Under the pieces are notes generated by a model that had not been told where the DNA came from, did no database searches, and saw nothing but the letters and a program-made list of their open reading frames with translations. Shown piece by piece: positions 1 through 11,142 of a stretch of 64,000 nt of DNA. Both the position numbers and the translations under genes were made by a program. The DNA is from Benincasa hispida (Eukaryota > Streptophyta > Magnoliopsida > Cucurbitales > Cucurbitaceae): assembly GCF_009727055.1 (NCBI RefSeq), contig NC_052353.1, positions 62,420,388-62,484,387 of the forward strand. Reading direction: 5' to 3'. Each line of letters begins with the position of its first letter. Position 1 is the first letter of the stretch.

Positions 1-2009
1 GCCTCTTCCAACATCAGCACAGAACAGCTACGCGAGGAACTCACTCACCTTCATTCTGAAGCAGAGAGTACAAGAACCAAAGGTCTGTGTGCATTCTTTC
101 GCCTTCTCCACTGCCGCAATTACTTTCTACAATCTTAGCCAAATTAGACGCAAATTTTGTCATCATCGTTCTTGATTTCTTTGTAGTAAGTTTTTTATTC
201 GTGTAAGTGTGTGTTGGAGCGTCGAATTGGGAAATGGTAATGAGTGACCGTCGCAACGTGCATTGTTAAAGTATTTGGAATCTTTTCTGCCGCAAAAATT
301 AACTTACCTGCTTTCTGGCTCCAATACCTTTAAAATTGAATGAAATTTTGGTTGATTCAGCAAACAATGCGAGATTGAGACTCTTGAGATTGTCTGAGGC
401 TGCTGAGAAGCTACGGCGGCAAGCAGCTATTAGCGTACAAACAGGGAAGGAAGATGACGCGAGAGATCTACTTTTCCAGAAGAAGAAGGTAATGCAAGCG
501 TTGGAGAAGTCAAAGAGTCGAATCAAGTTGTTGGATGAACTGTCAGTAAAGCTTCATGAGGTAAAATGAAGTAATAAGTTGACCGAGCAGTGCTTTTATA
601 TGGTCAATTTCTCCACATTCATGTTTTACTCATAATCTGGCAAGTGATATTGAATTGATGGAGAATTTAGTAACTGATATGTCATGGATGTTCAATTACT
701 GGACTTACATTTTCCAGTTAATGCCTTTATGGTATCATATCATTCCTGTCATTGGAGCGTTGCAAAGGGTTGTGAAATGATACAAAAGAGTTCACCAGGT
801 ACTCCACTTTGGCCATGGCCTCGATCAAGGGTAGTTTCAAAAGGAGGCCATCTTGGTAAAAGAACATAAGAAAAATAATACTTGTAATATTATGGTAGCA
901 TGCCATAATTGGTTCTGCTTTAATGCACAAAAAAACGACGGAGAACTATCTATTGCTTGAATTTGGAGGGGAAGACTTTAATGGGGATTCTTGAGACGAG
1001 GTCCTCTAAGCGAAGATGACTATGACAGATAAGAACATGCAGCGCAATGCTGCTTGTGTTTGTATTCATTTCATTTGGTGCATTGCTAGCGCTCATTTTG
1101 TACAGCTTGTGAAAGAATGAGTGCAGTTTGGCCATGGATACAGCAGCCTGGAAATTTACCTAATAGATCTCAAGAAGGGAGGACGATTGCAAGTGGAGGG
1201 GAGGGGTTTTGGTATTAGCCGCCCTGGCACTTCTGTTTCCCACTCTTGTCATTTTTGTTTCTGCAAAAATAATTTTCTAATGTGGTTCATACTATCCAAG
1301 AATCTGTTCTTCAGTTTTAACAATGAAAAAGAAACTACTTGATTTTCTCAGGCAATATACGTGAAAGAGAGTCAGCTAATTGGGAATATTGGTTCAGATT
1401 TGACAATGGCCACAGAAGATGTTTCGAGCCCTATTCGCATTGCCTCTTCGGAGCAGGAAGCTGCAGAAGATTCAGAAGAAACTGATTTTGAATCTAAAGA
1501 TGTAAATCTTCCTGAATATAAAGATTTGCAGCCGAGTGCTGCAGAGGATCATGCAAGCATAATAGCTAGTGACCGAGAGCAAGAGGCCCCTCCATGCTCT
1601 GATTTAGGGAGTGAAAATCAAATGGTAAACAGTATGAAGGGAGTATCGTCTTATGAGGACTTCATGGAAAACCTGGACAAACAGCTAAGCATAATTGAAG
1701 ATGAACTTGATGCTGTGCTGAGGGCTTCAACAGTCCTGTTAGATGGTGAGGATAAACAAAAAAATTTAAGAGTACAGCAAATAGTGGAACTTCAAGATAG
1801 CATCCGGCTTATCAGAAAGAGGTAATATATTCTTCACCACCCCCATAAAAAAGAACACTGCATTTTGATTATCATTTATCTTTCGTATTGTTTTAAGGTT
1901 GGGGCTTCGATACGAAATCTCAAATTGCTGAAAATCTAAGAAAATGTGTTCTAATCTTCATGTTGACAGAGTCTCAAGTTTCAAGTTGGCAAATGCGAAC
2001 ATTAGGTAG
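1..2009 (+). CDS. 3' exons of a coiled-coil protein of unknown function (5' partial)
   Basis: I do not recognise the family. Four phase-compatible exons can be joined: 1-82 (reads ASSNISTEQLREELTH.., donor AG|GTCTGT), 361-560 (acceptor TTCAG, donor GAG|GTAAAA), 1352-1821 (acceptor TCTCAG, donor AG|GTAATA) and 1970-2009 (acceptor GACAG, stop TAG at 2007-2009). The first exon is open to the window edge, so the start lies outside. The 361-560 part is rich in Leu, Lys, Arg and Glu and predicts a coiled coil (RLRLLRLSEAAEKLRRQ, ALEKSKSRIKLLDEL). The third exon is acidic and Ser-rich, apparently disordered, and ends in a second helical stretch (SYEDFMENLDKQLSIIEDEL). If the last intron were retained, translation would stop at 1823-1825, only a dozen codons earlier. 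It converges with the PORR gene, with about 700 bp between the two stop codons. No catalytic motif is visible; a structural or adaptor role is only a guess. Confidence 0.7.
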
Positions 2010-2713
2010 GTAATACTTAGCTTTGGAGCACCTCTATCTTGCGTAACTATTGAAGTATAATTTTTGTAAACTTCTACTCAACAATTTTCCCCCAGTTGTA
2101 AGTAATATATCAGTATTTGTTACAAGCCCATTCCCACTCATACATTGTTGCATTATTGGCATAGAATTCGTTAGTTTGTGATCCACAAAACACAATATTT
2201 AACCGCAGGTTCTAGATTTAATCCAACGCCTTCAAAACACAGGATGATAAAGTTTGATGTGTAATGTTCACAACTTTTCTTTAACACGAGTTCCTGAAAT
2301 TTTAATTTGTACGATTGGTTTCAGGAGGCAAACATTGTTTCAGACATTCCATAGTCTGTAATCCTAATCGTAGTTGTCTTATAGGGAGAAACCAATGGTT
2401 TCAAGAGTACAAGGTAATGGAATTTTGGTTGTTCATTTTTTATGTACAATTGGGAGAGATACAGTTAACCGACCATGAACCCTAGTTGAATGAATACAGC
2501 TTACAAACCTAAAGTGAAGGAAATGAGACCAACTCTTTCTTTTAGTAAATCAATTGCCGAATCAAATCTTTCCTCAAAGTACCAACCAATTGTAATAATG
2601 AAAAGGATTGGGATGTTAACTTTCGTGGAGATGTGAAGGGGGCCTATGACGTTAAAAGAAACTTATCCCACAAAATAAACAAGTAAAGGCCAGTTACAAG
2701 GCTAAACCTTCGT

Positions 2714-4285
2714 TCATTTATTCATATTTGACCTCTCTCTTTTAACATCCCTATAAGGTCTCTCTGCAGTCGAGTTCATTCTATTTGGTAATATCATCCT
2801 GTTTCTAAAAGCATTTTCTTTGAAATCGACATTTCTCTTGCGCACATTGTCTCTCCGGTCAGCACGGACGTTGTCTCTCCGGTCAGCACGGACGCTGTCT
2901 CTCCGGTCCGCACGGACGCTGTCTCTCCGGTCCGCACGGACGCTGTCTCTCCGGTCCGCACGGACGCTGTCTCTCCGGTCCGCACGGACGCTGCAATGAC
3001 TACGAGTACTTTCATCTTCATTTTCATCTTCATCTTCGTCTTTGTCATCGTCATCCAAGAAGTTGAGTAATTCAGCTTCATTCTGTTTCCCAGGTCCATC
3101 ATCTGACCCTTCTTTCTGTTCTTGCTTCTGGTGGCGAGTACCACTATGCTCGCTTGTTGTTTTACAGTCTTCCTTCACTGTGTTCATAAGGTGAAGGTAC
3201 TTGTTTCTAATGTTCATCAAGGGGCTAATCTCAATAACAGAACCCCTTTTATACCCTTCTTTCAAGACGACTGTGTAGGTTCCAGCCTTACTCGATACAT
3301 AGAATATCCCTGGATGGTGAAGCAATGCTCTCTTAAACCTTGACCGTAGACCAAAGTACTCACCTATGCACAATATATTTTCCTTCTCAGTCTTCTTCGT
3401 GACCAGCATATGAAGAAGCTCGTGTAAAATCGCAGCAGTCCATTTATCAGATTCATCACTGTTAGGAGAAAGATGTGATGCATTTTCATAAGGAGAAATG
3501 TAAGGTAGCGTTTGCCACTCATCCACCCACTTCTTGAACTTCTTATCCATCTCAAACCCGTTCGAGAATTTCATAGGAAAAGTAATATGCATTCCCTTCG
3601 ATGTATCAGGCTTTACTTTTGCAGCCATATTCTCTAAAACTGATGTGGCCAATTCATTGTTCCAACATACCAATTCCAATGCCCGCATATCATCTGAGCC
3701 ATATGCAAAATTTTGGTGTCCTACAACTTTGAAGTAATCTGGAAAATCAGGAACTATACTTTGAATATAATCTTTAGGAAGACCCAGGTCCCATTTCAAT
3801 TGATCAATGATACTTACAGGTACTTTATGGACTCTTGATAGCATTAAGAGCCTCACGAGTCGATCTGCAGCTTGTTGTCTACAAGTTTCAGTTTGATACG
3901 TTAGCTGCTCTTCAGCATCAAGTTCAAGGACTTTAGAAGTTAGCCGAACATGAGGTTGAATCCCAATGCCTCCAGGAAGAAATTCTTCAAAAATGGAAGG
4001 ATATTTTCTGATCAAATCAATAGGACGCGTTGGAATTCTTAGAACTTCCTTCTTCTGAGTTATGATGGAAACTGGAACAGACTTGGACGGCTCCGATTTT
4101 ATAAAATCTTTTATGTTCATCACTGGGAGAAGATTCTTCTCTCTCTCAACAGCATGATCAAGACCACGATCTCGAACCCAATTAATTGTGCCGTCTACAT
4201 ATGTCCGAAGGTGTATCTGAAAAATGTGGTGTTGCTGTTGGGACCGATGGGGAGGTCCTGAGCAAGAGCGGAAGAACAAAAACAT
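2714..4285 (-). CDS. PORR-domain (WTF-type) organellar RNA-binding protein
   Basis: Single uninterrupted reading frame of 523 codons, matching the intronless habit of this family. Residues about 31-365 form a PORR (plant organelle RNA recognition) domain: INWVRDRGLDHAVEREK near the start, the KYPSIFEEF segment at 94-102, LVRLLMLSRVHKVPVS around 143-158, and the closing LLHHPGIFYVS at 321-331. Family members bind RNA and help splice group II introns in plastids or mitochondria. The Arg/Ser/His-rich, acid-poor N-terminus (MFLFFRSCSG..) fits an organelle presequence, mitochondrial more likely than plastid, but this is inferred. The C-terminus is unusual: an acidic run of Asp/Glu at about 410-426, then six copies of an eight-residue basic repeat, SVRADRRD, at about 432-479, then an Arg-rich tail. 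Met at 4285 is the only sensible start. I give no symbol because I cannot tell which WTF paralogue this is. Confidence 0.9.
   Translation of the reverse strand: MFLFFRSCSGPPHRSQQQHHIFQIHLRTYVDGTINWVRDRGLDHAVEREKNLLPVMNIKDFIKSEPSKSVPVSIITQKKEVLRIPTRPIDLIRKYPSIFEEFLPGGIGIQPHVRLTSKVLELDAEEQLTYQTETCRQQAADRLVRLLMLSRVHKVPVSIIDQLKWDLGLPKDYIQSIVPDFPDYFKVVGHQNFAYGSDDMRALELVCWNNELATSVLENMAAKVKPDTSKGMHITFPMKFSNGFEMDKKFKKWVDEWQTLPYISPYENASHLSPNSDESDKWTAAILHELLHMLVTKKTEKENILCIGEYFGLRSRFKRALLHHPGIFYVSSKAGTYTVVLKEGYKRGSVIEISPLMNIRNKYLHLMNTVKEDCKTTSEHSGTRHQKQEQKEGSDDGPGKQNEAELLNFLDDDDKDEDEDENEDESTRSHCSVRADRRDSVRADRRDSVRADRRDSVRADRRDSVRADRRDNVRADRRDNVRKRNVDFKENAFRNRMILPNRMNSTAERPYRDVKRERSNMNK
2847..2990 (-). 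repeat. 24-bp coding minisatellite, six units
   Basis: Six head-to-tail 24-bp units (2847-2870, 2871-2894, 2895-2918, 2919-2942, 2943-2966, 2967-2990) inside the PORR gene. The last four are identical; the first two carry GGTCAGCACGG for GGTCCGCACGG and a leading TT for CT. The unit length keeps the frame, so gain or loss of a unit changes the protein by eight residues (VRADRRD plus S or N). In the four regular units the core GTCCG-CA-CGGAC is a short inverted repeat. The two divergent units lie at the C-terminal side of the encoded array, suggesting that the other units were expanded more recently. Confidence 0.95.
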
Positions 4286-5779
4286 TCTAGTGCTCTATTT
4301 ATCTTCACTTCCTTTGTTGTTTCTTTGATTGAGCTTCAAAAATACTGAGAACCAGGCTATCTGAAAGCATTCCGAACACAATATTCATCATAAATAAAAG
4401 TTGGATAAATTTAACTCAAAATGGAGTACATTTTAGGAGAGTAAATGCTACCGGCGGCTGTGGGCCGAGGCAGGAAAGTAAAAAGTTCTGGGGCGACGGC
4501 GGCTGACCTGAAGAGACGTGGGATTACGGCGAGTGAAGGCTACGAAGAAGGAAGGCGAGGAGGCGGGCGGAGGAGAAGGAACGAGGAAGAGCTCTGGCAC
4601 TGCGACTGAATTGGAAGACGGAAGTCAAGGACGAAGGAAACGAACAAGCCACTCGCGAAAAACCCTTAGGTATACATATATATGTAACCGGTGCGGTTCG
4701 GATTGACCGAATTTATTTCTCTTGAACTTGAGACCGAACCGAGCCGAGCCGGTCGGTTTCTGGAAAAACCACCCGATCCAACTGAACCTGATTATAGTAC
4801 TTTTCAATGGTTGAACCAAATTTGCATACGCCATCTTTCATCCCTCCATTTTTGGCCTTTAAACGTGGCCTGAATATTGAAGGAGGGGGAATATTGTAAT
4901 TTGCTTAAATAGATAGTTGAGTATGATAGGAAGGCCAATGTGATTTTCATGTTCGAATTACCTGTCGTTTGATTAGATCCCCATTCTTTTTGGTGCTCGT
5001 AAGGGATATCAAGGTGGAATGATCAAACTAAATGTACATATATTATCACATAGAGTATAATCAAATTATTATTATTTTTTAAAATGCTTGATTATTAATA
5101 TGTATGTTCAACTTCTATGGATCTCAAATGATTCCTTGTTACTGTTCAAAAGATAAGCGAGAAAGAAAAATAAGATGATTGATTCATTTCTTCCGACCCT
5201 TTTTTAAATTTGATAAATGTTGGTTAATCGTATATTTATATTTTATTATAGTTTTGTAATTTAGAGTATCGTTTCCTATATGATCCCTTTGAATTGCATC
5301 TATTGAGAGGTCTAAATGATGAGTGAAAAGTCAGCTAATATAATATTTTTTAAGTTTAAAATATCGTTTTGGTCTATGCTTTGAATTTCATTTTATGATT
5401 CATTGTCTAATTTCAGTTCATCTATTTTTAATAAATCTTAAATTTAATTCTATATTTTCAGTAAATCTTTAATCTTGCCATTCAAATTATTTAATCACAA
5501 TTTGTTAAATAATAATAATAATTTTCATTCAGATTTAACATGTAAATATATTTTTATAATTTATTAAAAGAATGCTAATAGAGACTTTTATTTCTTTAAA
5601 AAAAATTAACAATAAATTAGCAATATTTGCTTAATTTTAAGATTTATTAAAATTATAGGGGCTAAAATTGAATTGAAGTTATATATATATAAAAAAAAAT
5701 CGAACATAATCCAAAATAAGTCATTTTTGTAGAAGTCCAGGCAAAATGGGTCATTTCTAGCCAATACCTAAATGAAGAT
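4286..5779. other. Upstream flank of the PORR gene and AT-rich spacer
   Basis: 4286-4700 is relatively GC-rich and probably holds the promoter and 5' leader of the PORR gene. A short plus-strand reading frame at 4518-4706 has purine-rich composition and no recognisable motif, so I do not call it a gene. 4690-4770 contains stacked CCGAACCGAGCC-like words. From about 4900 the sequence is AT-rich with no credible reading frame, and 5340-5700 resembles the remains of a decayed foldback element. Confidence 0.5.
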
Positions 5780-5810
5780 GTTTGGAAGCATTTAACTAAA
5801 TTTTCTCTCA

Positions 5811-5843
<33 letters not shown>

Positions 5844-5883
5844 AAAAGAAAAGAAAAAGAAAAGGAAAAAGTTTGGAAGCATT
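5780..5883 (+). mobile_element. Minimal poly(A) retroposon with 13-bp target-site duplication
   Basis: GTTTGGAAGCATT occurs at 5780-5792 and again at 5871-5883. Between them lies a 78-bp insert: 17 bp ending TTTTCTCTC followed by about 60 bp of A-rich sequence with scattered G. A direct repeat of more than 10 bp flanking a short piece ending in poly(A) is the signature of LINE-driven retroposition with extreme 5' truncation. It lies just downstream of the dead PPR gene's 3' end. Confidence 0.7.
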
Positions 5884-5910
5884 GTCATCATTTCATCAAG
5901 GTCTTAAACA

Positions 5911-6350
5911 TTAAATCTTCACTCTCATTTCTTTCAAATACATCTGAAAAACCCATTTATCTTGTAGCATTCCTCCCAATTGATCCAATACAATGTAGAT
6001 ATCTTGATCTTTAGGATGCAACCTCCCACCACCAACTATGAACTCATGAACTTCAATCAGACAGCCCCCTGGTTCCTTCTCCGCCTTCTTCATCCTCCAT
6101 TGCTCACACAAAGTTATTCGTCCAAGCATGAACATTCGCCATTAGAACATAACCCATGCTTTCTTCTGTATCCAATTCATTAACTTCTCTGCTACCCTCT
6201 TTGCCATTTCTGTGTTCTCATAGACTCTACAAGCTGAGAGCAAACACCCCATTGATATGATTGCATCTCCCTCAATCGCCATGGTTTTTATCAACTGCTC
6301 TTCTTCAAGAAACCCAGCTCGGCTAAACATGTCGATCATTAAACTATAGT
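5911..6350 (-). pseudogene. PPR pseudogene, C-terminal piece (E/E+ region)
   Basis: Reading on the minus strand from the border of element A, the frame gives YSLMIDMFSRAGFLEE, then a typical E-domain stretch (LLSACRVYENTEMAKRVAEKL) and, after a frameshift and a short loss near 6135-6180, the E+ segment MKKAEKEPGGCLIEVHEF and LHPKDQDIYIVLDQL. These are the C-terminal signatures of E-class plant PPR proteins, which bind organellar RNA. The piece joins in order with 11797-11843 and 16768-17865, so all three are one gene opened by two retrotransposons. No DYW tail is visible. The protein cannot be made from this locus. Confidence 0.88.
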
Positions 6351-6977
6351 TGAAGTATAAATAAGCTCAAACGTACAATTGAATATTCAACAACCTTTTA
6401 CATTTTTCTTTACAGTTTGTTATGTAACTACTTGTATCAGACAAAATGTATAAATATGCATCATTTACAATTTGTAGAAACAATCTTATAGAAGCTTACA
6501 AGAAAGCTACAAGATCTGTAAAGATTCTTCTTCGTCCTGTGGATGTAGGCACTGTATTGCCGAACCACGTATATCATCATGTAGATCTTCTGCTCTTCTT
6601 TCTCTTACAATATTGCATGTTCTTCTTCTTCTTCATTCTCACAGCAAACTCACGAAAATAATTAAAGAGAAAATAGTTAGCAAAAGTTTTTTTTTGCAAA
6701 CAGAGGAGAGAACGTGAGAGAGAAACAAAATTAATTTGTCTGAAAATCATTTCCCATCAGAGCAGAATGCATCTCTTCCATCAGGCAGAAGATAGTGGAT
6801 CTATCCACGTGTTGCACATCAGCTGGAAGATCGTGGAGCAACCTGGACCAAGTTTTCTACCAACCAAATTAATTTGGGGCAAAACAACTTGGGTTGATCA
6901 CGGTTTGGATCAGCAAAAAGGGCTAGCTTAATCATTTGGGCTTTTTATTTCAAGAATTTCAAGTGTGCAGGCCCAAC
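6351..6977 (+). repeat. 5' LTR of element A
   Basis: Begins TGAAGTATAAAT and ends CCCAACA. It matches 11143-11796 along its length with scattered substitutions. The 627 versus 654 bp difference comes mainly from a stretch near 6525 (11317-11345 in the other LTR) that is missing here. A TATA-like TGTATAAATATGCAT lies at about 6447 and would serve as its promoter. Confidence 0.93.
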
Positions 6978-6981
6978 AAAG

Positions 6982-6993
6982 TGGTATCAGAGC
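6982..6993 (+). other. Primer-binding site of element A
   Basis: TGGTATCAGAGC directly after the 5' LTR is the standard complement of the 3' end of initiator methionine tRNA, used to prime reverse transcription of most plant copia elements. Confidence 0.95.
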
Positions 6994-7051
6994 AAAAGAA
7001 TTACAAGATTGCAGTTCTTGAAGATTGAAGATTCAAGTTTTTCACTCGAAG

Positions 7052-10000
7052 ATGTCAGTAGCAAGATTTGAAGTAGAGAAATTCGAAGGCAAAGGAGATT
7101 TTGGCCTATAGAAGGCCAAAATCAAAGCAATTCTCGGCCAACAGAAGGCTCACAGAGCTCTTCTTGACCCATCAACCTTCCCAGCCTCAGTGACAGCTCA
7201 AGAAAAAAGAAGACTAGGAGCTGGCAGCTTATGGTACGTTCGTCCTAAACCTTAGTGATAATGTTTTAAGACAAGATTTAGATCAAGAAACAACCTATAG
7301 GATATGGATTAAACTCGAAGAATTATATGCTACCAAAGATCTTCCTAGTAAATGTACCTTAGGGAGAAATTCTTTACATTTAAAATGGATTCATCAAAAT
7401 CTTTGACTGATAATCTAGATGAATTCAAGAAAATCGTTGCTTAATTTAAAACCTTAAGAGAGAAACTTGAGGAGTAAAATGAGGCCTATGTGCTTCTTAA
7501 TTCTTTGCCTGAACCCTATAGGGAGATTAAAAACGCTATAAAATATGGAAGGGATAATATAAGTATGCTATAAAATATGGAAGGGATAATATAAGTACTG
7601 ATACAATAATATCATCCCTAAGAACTAGAGAGCTAGAGTTACAAACTGACAAAAAGGATCATCCTAGTGGTGAAGGGTTATTTGCTGAAGGAAATTTTAA
7701 ACCAAATCACTCAAAGGACAGAAAACCATATAATTCAGAAGAAAACAAGCCTAAATAGAAATTAAAATGTAAATATTGCAAAAAGAAAGGACATTTAATC
7801 AAAAATTGTTTTATTCTTAAAAGGAAGAACCAAGAGAAAGAAAAGGACTCTAAAGGTAAACAACCCGAAGCTTCTGTTAGAAGGTTCTTTTATCTACTCA
7901 GATGCTCTAGCCTCAACCTTAGATAAATCCAACCATGTAAATCCCCTAGGAAAACATGATTGGGTCCTAGATTCTGGATGCACCTATCACATGACCTCTA
8001 TGAGACCATGGTTCAACACCTTTCAAGAAATTGAAGGAGAAATGGTTTATATGGGAAACAACCAAGGCTATAAGATAGAAGGAATTGGCTTTGTTTCTAT
8101 GAAACTTAAGGATGGAACTATTAAACTTCTTAGAAATGTGAGATATGTTCCACTTCTTAAGAGAAACCTAATTTCCTTATGAAAGCTTGATGCAATTGGG
8201 TGTGAATACAAGGGTAAAGGAAGAAAGCCTTGAGGTGCTAAAAGATTCTAAGGTAATACTAGTTGGGGAAAAGGTAAATAACTTATTTGTGGTTAAAGAA
8301 GTTGAAATGATGATAGGGACATATGTTGCCACCACAAATGAGATCACAGAGGTTGATGTTTGGCACAAGAGATTGTCTCACATTAGTGCTAAAGGTCTAG
8401 AAGTCTTATTTAAGCAAGGGATTCTACCTAAAGGTCTCTTAGAAAATCTAACTTTTTGTGAACATTGTGTTTTAGGAAAGGCCAAAAGGCAAAGTTTCAC
8501 TAAAGTACAACACACCACAAAAGCTATCCTAGATTATATTCACTCAAACTTATGGGATCCAACTCCTACACCTAGCCTAAGTGGCTCAAGGTATTTACTC
8601 TCTTTTACTGATGACTTCTCTAGGAAAAGTTGGGTTTACTTCCTTAAAACTAAAGACCAAGTGTTTGATAAGTTTAAGGAGTGGAAACTCATGATAGAGA
8701 AGCAAACTTCTAAAGAAATTAAATACCTAAGAACTGATAATGGACTGAAATTCTGTAATGAAGAGTTTAATAAGTTCTGTAAAGAAACAGGAATAACTAG
8801 GCATAGGACTGTTAGATTCACTCCTCAACATAATGGAGTTGCTGAAAGACTTAATAGAACAATCATGGAAAGGGTTAGATGTCTTCTTTCAGATGCAATT
8901 CTTAGTGAAAGTATTGGGCTAAGGCAGCAAGCTACACTGTTTTCACCTTAAATAGGTGCCCTCATTCCTCCCTAAACTTCATAACTCCTGAAGAAAAATG
9001 GACAAAACATCCACCTAACCTAGAAAATCTAAGGGTATTTGGATGTGTTGGCTATATTAACCAAAGTCAGGGGAAACTAAAGTCTATGGCAGTTAAATGT
9101 ATGTTTGTTGGGTTCTCAGAAGGTGTTAAAGGCTTTAAGATGTGGAATCCTATTGAGAAAAGATTTCTTGTAAGCAGGGATGTCACTTTTAGAGAAAAAT
9201 AGATGTTTATGCAAAAAGAAAAGACAACATGTGAAGTTTCTAAAAGCCTTAGTATTGCTAGGATTGAGGTGGAGGCACCTAAAGATTCATCCACTAGTCA
9301 AAACCCTCCTAATGAAACTGAAGAAGAAGAAGAGGAAAACTCAAGTGAGCCTACTGAGAATACTGAAACTCAACCTGATTTAAGTCAGTATTCATTGGCT
9401 AGGGATAGACAAAGAAGAGTGATAGTTCCTCCAGCTAGGTATACTGAAGCTAATTACATGAACTTAGTTCTAAATGCCACAATAGCCCCTAATGATCAAG
9501 AACCTGCTACTTTTGAAGAGGCAGTGAACTGCCCTAATGCTAGGTCTTGGATTGAAGCTATGTGTGAAGAAATTGAATCACTCACTGTCAATAACACTTG
9601 GACCCTAGCCCCTCTTCCAAAAGGATGCAAGCCTATAGCTTCTAAGTGGATATATAAACTAAAGAAGGGTTCTAGTAAAGAAGAAAAACCTAGGTACAAG
9701 GCTAGGTTAGTAGCTAAGGGGTTTACCCAAAGGGAAGGTATAGACTACTCTGAAATTTTGTCACCAGTAGTAAAGCAAATCTCTATTAGACTTCTACTAT
9801 CTCTAGTTTCTCAGTACAACCTTGAACTAGATCAACTAGATGTTAAAACAGCTTTCCTTCATGGAAATCTAGAAGAGGTTATCTATATGGTTCAACCTAA
9901 AGGGTTTGAAGAAAGAGGAAAGGAAGACCTTTACTGTCTCCTAAACAAATCTATATATGGTCTTAAACAATCCCCTAGATGCTGGTACAAAAGATTTAAT

Positions 10001-11086
10001 GATTACATAGAGAGTATTGGGTTTCAAAGAAGTATCTATGACATTTGTTCTTATGTTAATTCAACAACCTATAAGGATAAAGTCTATCTACTACTCTATG
10101 TTGATGATATGTTACTAGCTAGAAAATCTAAGGAGGATTTAAAACATGTCAAAGATCTTCTAAAGAGAGAGTTTGACATGAAGGACTTGGGTCAGTCTAA
10201 AAAGATTCTTGGGATTGAAATAAGTAGAGACAAGGCTTCCTCTATCCTCACCATTAGTTAATTAAACTACTGTGAAAAAGTTATTAACAGATTTAATATG
10301 TCTAATGCTAAACCTGTCACTATACCTATTGCTAGTCATTTTAAACTTTCTGTAGAAAACTCACCCAAGGAAACAGACATAGAACATTTGACTCAAATGC
10401 AATTAATTCCTTACAACCAAGCAGTAGGTAGTCTAATGTATCTAATGATATCTACTAGACCAGACCTATCCTACTATACTAGACTTATCAATAGATGCAT
10501 GTCTAACCCTGGAAAAAAGCACTGGGAAGCAACAAAATAGATATTAAGATACTTAATATGGTCTAAACAATCAAAATTAACATATCAAAGTACAAAAAAA
10601 ACAAAATTAGAGCTATATGGATAGTTGATTCAGATTTTGCAGGTGACCAACACAAAAGAAGATCACTAACAGGATATCTATTCTTATATGGTCCAAATTT
10701 ATTATGTTGGAAAGCAAATCTTCAATCAATCACAACCCTATCGACTACTGAAGCAGAATATATGGCTTTATCAGAGGCAATAAAAGAAGCATTATGGTTA
10801 AAGGGGTTGATGAAGGATTTTGGTATCAATCAAACAGTAGTAAAGATCTACTGTGATAACCAAAGTGCCATTCATCTTTCCAAAAACCCTCAATACCACT
10901 AAAAGGACCAAACACATAGATATTAAATATCACTTTGTAAGGGACATAATAGAAAAAGGTGAAGTCGAAGTTTTAAAGGTTCATAACAGCGAGAATGCCG
11001 CTGATAATCTTACCAAACCAATTTCAAAGCTCAAGCTTGCTAACTGTCTTGGTCGGATTGGCTTCCAGCTTCCTGAAAAAGGGTGA
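7052..11086 (+). pseudogene. gag-pol polyprotein of element A, decayed
   Basis: Gag begins at ATG 7052 (MSVARFEVEKFEG) and soon meets stops. A zinc knuckle of the form CX2CX4HX4C (CKYCKKKGHLIKNC) is near 7766-7810. The protease site DSG (LDSGCTYHMT) is near 7970. The integrase spans about 8340-8950 with the zinc-binding WHKRLSH..CEHC and the catalytic region containing FTDDFSRKSW, RTDNG and GVAERLNR. Reverse transcriptase spans 9500-10260 with KARLVAKGFTQ, DVKTAFLHG and the catalytic YVDDM near 10098-10115. RNase H follows at about 10590-11080 (STTEAEYMAL, IYCDNQSAI, KHIDIKYHF). Breaks are seen at 8180, 9200, 10258, 10540 and 10902. Confidence 0.93.
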
Positions 11087-11142
11087 AGACATGTCAGATC
11101 TGGAAGGAGTAGAGCTTGCATGTTGAGCTTAAGGTGGAGATT

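Noticed and set aside
2847..2990. Direct repeats resembling a CRISPR array
   Set aside because: The units are contiguous with no spacers, lie in frame in a plant gene and encode a protein repeat.
4518..4706. GC-rich plus-strand frame upstream of the PORR gene
   Set aside because: Purine-rich low-complexity composition without motif; more likely promoter or leader sequence.
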